Below are positions 1 through 6,436 of a DNA stretch of 64,000 nt, in pieces (position 1 is the stretch's first letter; each line of letters starts with the position of its first letter). The notes under the pieces are model-generated. The model saw only the letters and a list, made by a program, of their open reading frames with translations. It ran no database searches and was not told where the DNA came from. The DNA lies in contig NZ_FOPM01000004.1 of assembly GCF_900113485.1 (NCBI RefSeq), positions 1 to 64,000 on the forward strand, given 5' to 3'. The DNA is from Methylobacterium gossipiicola. GTDB lineage: Bacteria > Pseudomonadota > Alphaproteobacteria > Rhizobiales > Beijerinckiaceae. Made by a program: the position numbers and the translations under genes.

Positions 1-2
1 CA

Positions 3-1589
3 CCGGCGTCCTCTGCCTCGCAGCCGCCCTCGATTGGCTCAAGCGATGACACGCCCTACAAGGCCCACCTGGACGACCTGTCGATGAAGATTATCCAGGG
101 CATCACGATTGATCAGCCGCTTTCGGTCGATGACATTGTCGAAGGCATGATCCCGAACCATCCGGAGAACCGTCGTTTCCGGGACAAGATTTGCAAAGCA
201 GCGAAGCTCGATCGGCGCGAGTTCGATCAGGCGGTGCACCGGAAGGAAGTCCGAAGCCAGCTTGGGACCGTGCCGAAGACGGCCTCCGATCTCGTCGCTG
301 CGATCGCTTCCATCGAGCAGATCGGATGCCGCTGCAACGGTACGATCTTCAGGTCCGGTCCCACGAAGGTGCGATCTCCACAGGGGGATATGATCTTGAT
401 CACGGATGAGCACCGAACGGACCAACAAATGGTGACCTTCGCTCACATCGTGGGCGGTAGGACGATTCGCTTTTCGGAGTACCTTCGGGACGTCCGCCTG
501 AAGCGCGACGCACTCGGCCTTTCGTTCTCGGACACGCAGATCAGCGATGCGGCCGACCACTGGTACGGCGAGACGAAGCGCCAGCGCCTCTTTGCCCTTT
601 ACAGCGAGATCGCTGGTCCTCTGGACAGCCCCATGGTCCAGGAAAATGCCGAAACGGCGCTGCTGGACCTTGCCAAGCACTGCTTCGACACCACGGATAC
701 GTCTCCCGAGTTCGTCGCAGCGATGCTCAAGAAGTTCATCTGGCAGGTGAAGCGCAAGCTGAAGGGCCTTCCGGTGACGGACCACCTGATGGTGGTTCTG
801 CTCGGACCGCAGGGCTCAGGCAAATCAACGTTCATCCGCGCGATGTGCTCCGTCCTCGCGGAAGTGATGGCCATGGTCGATTTCAAGATGATTTCCGACG
901 ATCGGAACATCGACATCTGGGGTAATTTCATCATGTTCATCGATGAGATGGGCTACGCCACGAAGACCGATGTTGACGTCGTCAAGAACATCATCACCTC
1001 GGAGACGCTGGCCCGCCGTCCGATGAGGACGAACACGGTGGACACCGTTGCACAGAACGCGACCTTCATCGGTGCCTCGAACAAGGAGCTTCGCGAACTC
1101 GTTCGCGATCCGACCGGCGCTCGACGCTTCGTGGGGCTGCGGTTCCGTGCCGACGCTGCTTGGGCGTTGATCAACCACACCGCGTGGGCCGACCTGTGGC
1201 GCGCGGTGGATGCTGATGCGGAAGACCCGGCGGCGTTCTTCAGGGAGGAGTTGAAGGCGCAGCAGGAACTGAGCCGCTTCCGTTCTCCGGTCGAATCTTG
1301 GGCTGACCAGTTCGAGCGCCGTAACGTCGAGACCTGCCTTTGGGACGGCAACGCCGTTCGCGCGTCGGACCTCTACCTTGCCTTCCGGGCGTATGGAGAG
1401 GTCTTCCACCCTGGCAAGCCCACCAGCATGACCGAATGGGGAACCGAGATGACCCGCCTCATGGAAAACCAAGGGTCTGCCCGGCTGTTCGAGAAGTTCC
1501 GGAATGCTCGGGGTAACTGCTATCGGCACCTTCCGAGCGTGAACTTCAAGAAGATGGTGCTGATTAGCGGAGCGGCAGCCCAGGGCTGA
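3..1589 (+). CDS. VapE-like primase/helicase C-terminal part, 5' end outside window
   Basis: This is a superfamily 3-like ATPase of the virulence-associated E (VapE) family found in prophages, satellites and integrative elements, where it probably unwinds or primes element DNA. A Walker A motif, GPQGSGKST, lies near 798-828, and a Walker B-like FIMFIDEMG lies near 925-951. A sensor-like GASN follows near 1072. The first ATG in frame is at 84, but the frame is open back to base 3 with no stop, so the true start and probably an N-terminal primase domain lie off the window. A GC-rich hairpin follows the stop. The family call is firm; the exact replicative role is inferred. Confidence 0.75.
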   Translation, partial: PASSASQPPSIGSSDDTPYKAHLDDLSMKIIQGITIDQPLSVDDIVEGMIPNHPENRRFRDKICKAAKLDRREFDQAVHRKEVRSQLGTVPKTASDLVAAIASIEQIGCRCNGTIFRSGPTKVRSPQGDMILITDEHRTDQQMVTFAHIVGGRTIRFSEYLRDVRLKRDALGLSFSDTQISDAADHWYGETKRQRLFALYSEIAGPLDSPMVQENAETALLDLAKHCFDTTDTSPEFVAAMLKKFIWQVKRKLKGLPVTDHLMVVLLGPQGSGKSTFIRAMCSVLAEVMAMVDFKMISDDRNIDIWGNFIMFIDEMGYATKTDVDVVKNIITSETLARRPMRTNTVDTVAQNATFIGASNKELRELVRDPTGARRFVGLRFRADAAWALINHTAWADLWRAVDADAEDPAAFFREELKAQQELSRFRSPVESWADQFERRNVETCLWDGNAVRASDLYLAFRAYGEVFHPGKPTSMTEWGTEMTRLMENQGSARLFEKFRNARGNCYRHLPSVNFKKMVLISGAAAQG

Positions 1590-1599
1590 AGTTCACTGG

Positions 1600-1626
1600 C
1601 GCGGGGTCGAGGGTGGCCCCGCGTTT
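1600..1626 (+). terminator. Candidate terminator after the VapE-like gene
   Basis: A 7-bp perfect stem, CGCGGGG (1600-1606) with CCCCGCG (1617-1623), has a 10-base loop and is followed by TTT. It begins ten bases after the stop codon. The T run is short, so this is a moderate call. Confidence 0.45.
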
Positions 1627-1660
1627 CCCCTTCCCAGGGAGGCGGGTGGCGCCGGTTTCG

Positions 1661-1767
1661 ATGTAGGGATGTAGGGTCTGTAGACCTATTTCGTTCCTAT
1701 AGAAAAAGCGCATCCTTGAAGGCAGCCCGATAGTGGATTGGGCTGCACCCGCCTACACACCCTACAC
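1661..1767. repeat. Short TGTAGG repeats in both orientations
   Basis: ATGTAGGG occurs twice in tandem at 1661-1676. On the opposite strand, GTGTAGG-type units occur twice at 1752-1767, where the plus strand reads CCTACACACCCTACAC. Four related 7-8 bp units within about 107 bp beside a helicase gene resemble iterons. That role is inferred and no initiator gene is visible. Confidence 0.45.
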
Positions 1768-1819
1768 GCCCCACGCAGGGGGCACGACCGACCTTCTCTC
1801 CGATCGGCGGAGTGGCATG

Positions 1820-1891
1820 GCCGAGCCGAGGTTCTCGGCTCGGCAGTGGCACTTCGACGCCAGCGGGTAGGCGCGCTCCTCGCGCCTACCC
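1820..1891. other. Two perfect 11-bp hairpins in series
   Basis: Hairpin 1 pairs GCCGAGCCGAG (1820-1830) with 1834-1844 around the loop GTT. Hairpin 2 pairs GGGTAGGCGCG (1865-1875) with 1881-1891 around a 5-base loop. They are 20 bp apart, lie in no convincing gene, and neither is followed by a T run. They could be a single-strand origin, a protein-binding structure or terminators at the element end. The surrounding 1627-2116 holds no gene I can support. Confidence 0.5.
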
Positions 1892-2116
1892 CTCGAACGT
1901 CCTTAGTTGGCCATCAAGAGTTTCATCGCGCTCGGCGACGGTCATCATCCCGACGATGGAGCGAGGATGTCCAGAACGGCCGGGGCCGGACGTTTGTCTG
2001 GATCGCAGACCCCTGTGACCACCTCCGTCTCCGAGCAGCACAGCGCCTTCGGACCCTAAATTCAGCTAACTAGCTGAAGGAACGATGGAATTTATCGACC
2101 CGCAAGGAAAGCCTGA

Positions 2117-2173
2117 AGATTAAAATCTTGCGGCCGCAAGGCTGTGCGGGTTCGAGTCCCGCCGTCCGCACCA
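2117..2173 (+). other. 3' half of a class II tRNA, probably tRNA-Leu(UAA); attachment-site copy
   Basis: The stretch reads as an anticodon stem-loop with AAGA/TCTT pairing around TTAAAA, then a long variable arm (GGCC-GCAA-GGCT). A perfect T arm follows, GCGGG-TTCGAGT-CCCGC, and then the acceptor strand CGTCCGC, a discriminator A and an encoded CCA. The variable arm and the TAA in the loop point to tRNA-Leu(UAA). No D arm or 5' acceptor precedes it, so it is not a functional tRNA gene. It is the tRNA half regenerated at an element junction, with the crossover apparently at the anticodon loop. Confidence 0.7.
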
Positions 2174-2217
2174 ACCCATTGAAATCGTGAACGGTGCCAG
2201 TAAGATGCTGGCACACA

Positions 2218-2260
2218 GGTGTTTTTCGGCGCCCCTCGCTACAAAGGGCGCTACAAATGG
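2218..2260. other. Left attachment arm: 13-bp inverted-repeat site and CTACAAA pair
   Basis: GGTGTTTTTCGGC at 2218-2230 is the exact reverse complement of 4807-4819 at the other end of element B. It is followed by CTACAAAGG (2239-2247) and CTACAAATG (2251-2259), spaced by 12 bp. The right arm has the same kind of pair with the same spacing. The layout matches the arm-type sites that tyrosine integrases bind around an attP core. The integrase start codon follows at 2269. Confidence 0.5.
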
Positions 2261-2268
2261 TCGTTCCG

Positions 2269-2725
2269 ATGACCTCCCTCAGCCGTGCCCCCCAACGGGG
2301 ACTGGTTCGCCCGTAAGGGCATCCCGAAGGACGTTCGCGAAGCCTACGGGGCCATCCTCGTGAACACCCGCACAGGCCTGAGAAGGTCGTCAAAGGGTTG
2401 TGAGGCCAACACCACGAACAACCGGATGGAGCTGACAGCGGCCATCGCGGGCCTGGGAGCCCTCAGCCCCGGTGCCGTCGTCACCATGCTGGGAGACAGT
2501 CAGTACGTCATCAAAGGCGTGACCGAATGGCTTCCAGGGTGGAAGGCCAAGGGCAGGAAGGCAGCCGGGGGAAAGCCAGTGGCGAACAAGGAGCTATGGC
2601 AGGCACTGGAGATGGCCGTAGCGCGTCACGAGAGGGTTGAGTGGGTGTGGGTGAAGGGGCACGCTGGGCACGAGCTGAACGAGCGCGTGGACGGGATCGC
2701 GAGCGGGGAAGCTGAACGGGTCTAA
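2269..2725 (+). pseudogene. Integrase N-terminal remnant fused to an RNase HI lacking its first catalytic Asp
   Basis: ATG at 2269 begins MTSLSR, typical of phage-type tyrosine integrases. The frame then shifts in a C run near 2287, and GDWFARKGIPKDVREAYG continues the integrase N-terminus in the frame that opens with GTG at 2285. At the AYGAIL junction the protein becomes RNase HI: TNNRMELTA with the catalytic Glu, LGDSQYV with the catalytic Asp, and GHAGHELNERVD with the active-site His and last Asp. The N-terminal strand with the first catalytic Asp is missing. The 146-residue product is therefore probably an inactive chimera, joined where the two genes share a short YGAI-like stretch. Confidence 0.65.
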
Positions 2726-2910
2726 TGAAGCAGTGGCTCCCAGGCTGGAAGGAGAAGAGGCGGCGCGCAGCGAGCAAGAAGCTGGTCCAGAACGCGGACC
2801 TCCGGGGGAAACTCGATGCCGCAGCGAAGAACCATGAGAGTGCCCGCTGGGTGGTCGGTGAGCGGACTGGGTGGCCAAACCAGCACGCGAAACCACCATT
2901 GGGCAGATAG
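2725..2910 (+). pseudogene. Duplicated RNase HI C-terminal fragment
   Basis: This 61-codon frame starts at the last base of the preceding stop. It repeats the pattern of the upstream RNase HI: QWLPGWKEKRRRAASKK here against EWLPGWKAKGRKAAGGK upstream, followed by a matching Asn-x2-Leu helix and His-Glu before Trp-Val. The active-site loop and final Asp are then lost. It looks like a second, diverged RNase HI tail left by a partial tandem duplication or recombination between relatives. No function is expected. Confidence 0.5.
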
Positions 2911-2917
2911 GCCAGTG

Positions 2918-4126
2918 TCATGCCGTCAGAGGCAGAGCCTGCTGGGATTGAACAGGTTTGGCACGCCGCATGTGCATCTTGCGCGCGTACATAGCCGTGT
3001 CTGCTGCGGCGATCAGGGACGCTGCCGAGGTGCCATCCTCCGCACTGAAGGCACTTCCGACACTGCCGCCAATCCGGTGCTGTTGCAAACCCGGCAGGCT
3101 GATGCTCTCTAGTGCCGCCTCAACCCGAGCAGCCAGGACATCCAGCGCAGAGCGGTCGGAACAGTCCTCGACAAGGATGACGAACTCATCTCCCCCAAGC
3201 CGGGCGGCTGTATCCCCCGGACGCATCGTGGCACGAAGGCGGTAGGCAACCTCCATCAGCACACGATCCCCCATGGCGTGACCCAGTTCGTCGTTGATCG
3301 CCTTGAACCCATTGAGGTCGAGGTAAAGGACGCCGACAGCTCCGGGACGTTGGGCAAGTGCTTCCTCAAGGCGGGAGAGCAGTTCTACGCGGTTCAGCAA
3401 GCCCGTCAGCGCATCGTGGCTCGACACGTGAGAGAGATGCACGCTTTGACGACGACCACGCCGCGCATCGCGAACCGCTAGAAGCAGGCAGAAGGCGATG
3501 GGGGGCATCACCACGCACGCCGCGCCGAGCCAAAGCCCAACATTCCGTTCTGCGATGCTTCTTGTCCGAAGAAGGTTCCGGTCGATGATGGTTTGCTCCG
3601 CCTCAAGAAGATGACGCATCTCCTGACGGATATTATCCATTACCCGCTTGCCGTTTTCCTTCACCACCAACTGGAGAGCTGGCTCAAACCCTTGCTGACG
3701 GCGGACTTCTACAGTCTTCCTCAGCAATGCAATCCTCACATGCGCCTTTTCTGTGATTGATATCACAGTCACCATGCCCAGATTGGACCCCACATATTCC
3801 GCCTGAAGGTTGGCAAAGGTTCTGTCGACCATTTGAAGGGCGCGATCATACGGCTCAAGGTAGTCGGTGCGTCCTGTTAGGAGAAAGCCGCGCTGTCCTG
3901 TTTCCGCATCCTGTAGAACAGAAAGCGCCTCGGTGAGGCGACGGGCGCGTACGTTTGCACGCAAAAGGGTTTCAGTCGCGGTCTGCGAGGTGTCCAACTG
4001 AACGTAAAGGCCGTAACTGCCCACCCCGCACAGCACCGCCAGCAGGATAGCGACAAGCGCTATTTTCGCTTCCAGATAGTGGACAAAGCTAGGCAACTTG
4101 CAAACCACCGTTTCGTGCAGGCGCAC
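2918..4126 (-). CDS. Membrane diguanylate cyclase with CHASE3-like sensor and GGDEF domain
   Basis: The 402-residue protein should make cyclic-di-GMP from two GTP at the inner membrane. A first membrane segment (about 21-42) is followed by a periplasmic CHASE3-like helical domain with LQDAETGQRGFLLTGR at 71-86. A second membrane segment (about 198-218) leads to a GGDEF domain. The active-site motif GGDEF is at 311-315, and an inhibitory I-site RxxD (RPGD, 302-305) lies five residues before it, so product inhibition is likely. No EAL domain is present. It is the only intact gene of the 2.7-kb element B and reads opposite to the RNase HI remnants. The signal sensed is unknown. Confidence 0.85.
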   Translation of the reverse strand: MRLHETVVCKLPSFVHYLEAKIALVAILLAVLCGVGSYGLYVQLDTSQTATETLLRANVRARRLTEALSVLQDAETGQRGFLLTGRTDYLEPYDRALQMVDRTFANLQAEYVGSNLGMVTVISITEKAHVRIALLRKTVEVRRQQGFEPALQLVVKENGKRVMDNIRQEMRHLLEAEQTIIDRNLLRTRSIAERNVGLWLGAACVVMPPIAFCLLLAVRDARRGRRQSVHLSHVSSHDALTGLLNRVELLSRLEEALAQRPGAVGVLYLDLNGFKAINDELGHAMGDRVLMEVAYRLRATMRPGDTAARLGGDEFVILVEDCSDRSALDVLAARVEAALESISLPGLQQHRIGGSVGSAFSAEDGTSAASLIAAADTAMYARKMHMRRAKPVQSQQALPLTA

Positions 4127-4421
4127 ACAAGTGATCCGTTTGCAGCATCGCCCTTAATTTCTATGGAACTCCGAAAATCAACGCTTGAAAGAGTTAATCA
4201 TAGCTTATCAGTCAGGCGAAACCTGAGCGATCTCAAAGCGGTGGCGGCGGCCTACGAGTGGCACACTCAACCCGAGTGGGCTTTGGGTGACGGATAATCT
4301 AACAGGCACTGGTGATGGAGATTGGTGGAACGGCCGAGGTCGATCTCACCGCGTCCGTAGCGTCGTCTTCACTGTTGAGGCATCCTTACGTGAGATCACC
4401 ACGGACCAAAGCGTTTACCCC
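4127..4421. other. Element DNA without a supported gene
   Basis: This stretch is comparatively A/T-rich and separates the start of the diguanylate cyclase from the DUF6894 remnant. It should contain the promoter of the cyclase on the minus strand. No motif or conserved product could be recognised. Confidence 0.4.
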
Positions 4422-4769
4422 TCAAACCTGAGATGCACCAGCTAGGCGAGATGCTTCAAGCATGGCCGACGTTTCTACCACTTGGAAGCCAAGACGGAAG
4501 AGGATGAGGCCCCGCTCGTCTGGCACCTCCATGCGCCAGTCTTCGCCAACGGCGATACGCACTGGATATTCCCTCAACAGTGCGCCACACAACTCTGTTG
4601 CTTCTAAACGGACAACTTCACAGCTCTCTAGCTCGCTGCCCTCTTCGTCTTTTCTCGCGACACTATCCAGCGCATGACCTACGATGGCATCCGCAACGCT
4701 GTCATTGATCCTCGCAGCCCGTGCGAGGGTCTTGAAGCGGTGCCTCCACGCATGGGACGGGTCTCGCCA
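4422..4769 (-). pseudogene. Integrase C-terminal remnant fused to a DUF6894-like tail
   Basis: Read on the minus strand, WRDPSHAWRHRFKTLARAAR (about 4769-4710) and VADAIVGHALDS carry the HxxR and GHA boxes of the tyrosine-recombinase catalytic domain. The region with the nucleophilic Tyr is absent. From about 4655 the frame becomes KDEEGSELESCEVV and, later, MEVPDERGLILFRLGF, a DUF6894-type small-protein tail whose own N-terminus is missing. The frame is open back to 4964, but the part before 4769 only translates the attachment region. This is the second chimeric frame in element B and is probably non-functional. Confidence 0.6.
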
Positions 4770-4773
4770 ACCG

Positions 4774-4870
4774 CTACAAAGGCCACTACAAAGGGCCGTG
4801 AGAGCAGCCGAAAAACACCAATTTTTCAATGAATTGCACTGGTATGACGGGTCTCCCGCCGTCCGCACCA
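4774..4870. other. Right attachment site of element B
   Basis: TCCCGCCGTCCGCACCA at 4854-4870 is a 17-bp exact copy of the tRNA end at 2157-2173, in the same orientation. Upstream are GCCGAAAAACACC (4807-4819), the inverted partner of the left arm site, and two CTACAAAGG units at 4774-4782 and 4786-4794 spaced by 12 bp. Chromosomal gene content begins a few bases later, so this is read as the outer boundary of the integrated DNA. Confidence 0.6.
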
Positions 4871-4875
4871 TCTCC

Positions 4876-5745
4876 TCAACGCCGCTTCCCCGCATAGGCC
4901 AGAGCCGCGATGACGCCCACGAGGGCGAGGCTCGCCATCGCTGCCGTGGAGTGCGGCAACGCATAGGTCGGGCGGTTCGCGGACGAGCCGCGCCGGGCTT
5001 TCGAGCCCTCCGGGCCGATGAGCCATCTCAGTGACCGCCGTAACTCACCCGTCGCATCGCGGTCGAACCATTGTCCGTGCGCGAAAATCACCCGCTCGGG
5101 CGCGAAGGCCACGAGGCGGCGCGCGGCCTCGGCCGTGGCGGAGCGGTTCAGGCGCAAGAGGAGGCGGAGGTAGAGCGGGGCCTTGCCGTCCGGGGCGACG
5201 ATGCCGAGGAGGCGGGCGAGGGCGCGGGCCGGGAGCGGCAGGAGGTCGGCCTCGAGGTTGATGACGAGGTCGGTCAGGATCAGGGTCCGGCTCGGCCGGT
5301 GGAACAGCGCCACCTCCTTGAACACAGGTCCGGCGACGAGGACACCGGCGATCTCGTCGCCCCATGAGCGGGGGGCGCCATCCCCGAGTTCGGCATCGAT
5401 CCGCACGCTGGAGCGGCGAACCTGACCCCGGTCCTTCAGGCCCGGCACCGCCCAGGTGATGGCGTTGGGGCAGGCGGCCTGCCAGTCGCGCAGATACATC
5501 CAATGGCCGACGCTCGGGGCGACGAGATGCCCGATGCGTCCGAGGCGTTCGAGGGCCCGCCGAAGGCCCGGCTCATAGGAAATCGGCGCGTGCAGCAACA
5601 ATTCGCCGCCCGCGAGGCGCAGCACGGTCATGCGCAGGGGCAGAGGTAGGCCGCCCGCCTGGAGCGGCGGCGCGTCGACGATCCAGACACCGTCGGCGAT
5701 GGGTTTGAGGACGTTGAGGGGAGGATAGCTGATCGCGTGCGTCAT
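4876..5745 (-). CDS. DUF4336 family protein, metallo-hydrolase-like fold
   Basis: The 289-residue protein resembles DUF4336 proteins, which are related to metallo-beta-lactamase-fold hydrolases and have no established substrate. Visible features are PIADGVWIVDAPPL at the N-terminus, LVAPSVGHWMYLRDW where these proteins carry a metal-site-like His, TLILTDLVIN and VIFAHGQWF. A hydrophobic segment (SLALVGVIAALAYA) closes the C-terminus and may tether it to the membrane. The start at 5745 is preferred over an upstream ATG at 5823, because GGAG lies about eight bases upstream and homology begins there. The 3' end is only six bases from the element boundary. Confidence 0.7.
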   Translation of the reverse strand: MTHAISYPPLNVLKPIADGVWIVDAPPLQAGGLPLPLRMTVLRLAGGELLLHAPISYEPGLRRALERLGRIGHLVAPSVGHWMYLRDWQAACPNAITWAVPGLKDRGQVRRSSVRIDAELGDGAPRSWGDEIAGVLVAGPVFKEVALFHRPSRTLILTDLVINLEADLLPLPARALARLLGIVAPDGKAPLYLRLLLRLNRSATAEAARRLVAFAPERVIFAHGQWFDRDATGELRRSLRWLIGPEGSKARRGSSANRPTYALPHSTAAMASLALVGVIAALAYAGKRR

Positions 5746-5877
5746 GCCGGGGCTCCGTCCGTCCGCGAAGGGGTCGAGGAGAGAACGTGCGCCCCATCGG
5801 TGAGGTCCCAAGGCATGTCCCAAAACGAAAAGGGCCGCCTCGCGGCGACCCCTCGTCGTGCTTCGATGTTCTTCGGC

Positions 5878-6267
5878 TCAGTAGCCGTAACCGTAATAAC
5901 CACCGCCATAGCCATAGGCCGGAGCATAGCCGTAGCCGACGGCGCGCGGACCACCGTAGGAATAGCCACCATAGGCTGGGTAGCCGTAGCCGCCGTAAGC
6001 CCCGTAGGAATTCGCCGCGATGGCGCCCGCCGCGAGGCCCGCGATGCCGAGGCCGACGATGGCGCCGGTACCGATGCCGCGACGTCCGTAGCCACGACCG
6101 TACCCATAGCCGTGGCGTCCATAACCCGCGCCATAGGCGCGACCATAGCCGCCGTAGCCATACCCGCCGTGACCGTAGCCGTAGCCGTAGCCGCGGGCTT
6201 CGGCCGGGGCGGAGGCGAGAATGCCAAGGCCGAGAACGGCCGTCGAGACGAGTGCGAGGGTCCGCAT
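5878..6267 (-). CDS. Gly/Tyr-rich secreted protein
   Basis: A 129-residue low-complexity protein begins with a clear signal peptide, MRTLALVSTAVLGLGILASA, probably cleaved after APAEA. The mature part is almost all Gly-Tyr repeats of GYGYG and GGYG type with scattered His and Arg. It is interrupted at about residues 65-85 by a hydrophobic Gly/Ala-rich segment containing GTGAIVGLGIAGLAAGAIAA. Such proteins are common in rhizobial relatives and are usually annotated only as hypothetical or glycine-rich. A surface, matrix or envelope-associated role is possible but not shown. It stands alone between divergent genes. Confidence 0.7.
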   Translation of the reverse strand: MRTLALVSTAVLGLGILASAPAEARGYGYGYGHGGYGYGGYGRAYGAGYGRHGYGYGRGYGRRGIGTGAIVGLGIAGLAAGAIAANSYGAYGGYGYPAYGGYSYGGPRAVGYGYAPAYGYGGGYYGYGY

Positions 6268-6436
6268 TCGGTAACTCCTGCAGTTGTGATGATTGTCTCG
6301 ATAACCGCCCGAGCCGCAGACCGTTCCGTTAACGACGGCTGGCTACGATCACGGGATCGGGAGCGCAGGCCTCGATTCGACAGGCACGCCATAGGAGGCG
6401 GAAGCGCTTCGGTGTAAGCCCTTTTCGCAACGCTAC

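Larger units (their letters stand above)
1..4870. mobile_element. Degraded tandem integrated elements at a tRNA 3' end
   Basis: This stretch differs from the rest of the window. It carries a VapE-like primase/helicase, two integrase fragments, two copies of a tRNA 3' end and visibly more A/T-rich intergenic DNA. The tRNA-end copies at 2117-2173 and 4854-4870 are direct repeats, so the simplest reading is two elements in tandem. Element A starts off the left edge and ends at 2173; element B spans 2174-4870. Both integrase fragments are broken, so element B should no longer move by itself. The intact tRNA gene is expected to the left of the window. The outer limit on the left is not visible. 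Confidence 0.65.

Noticed and set aside
1738-2073. A 111-codon frame between the helicase and the tRNA fragment
   Set aside because: It runs through both perfect hairpins, is Arg-rich and matches no family, so structure rather than coding is the better reading.
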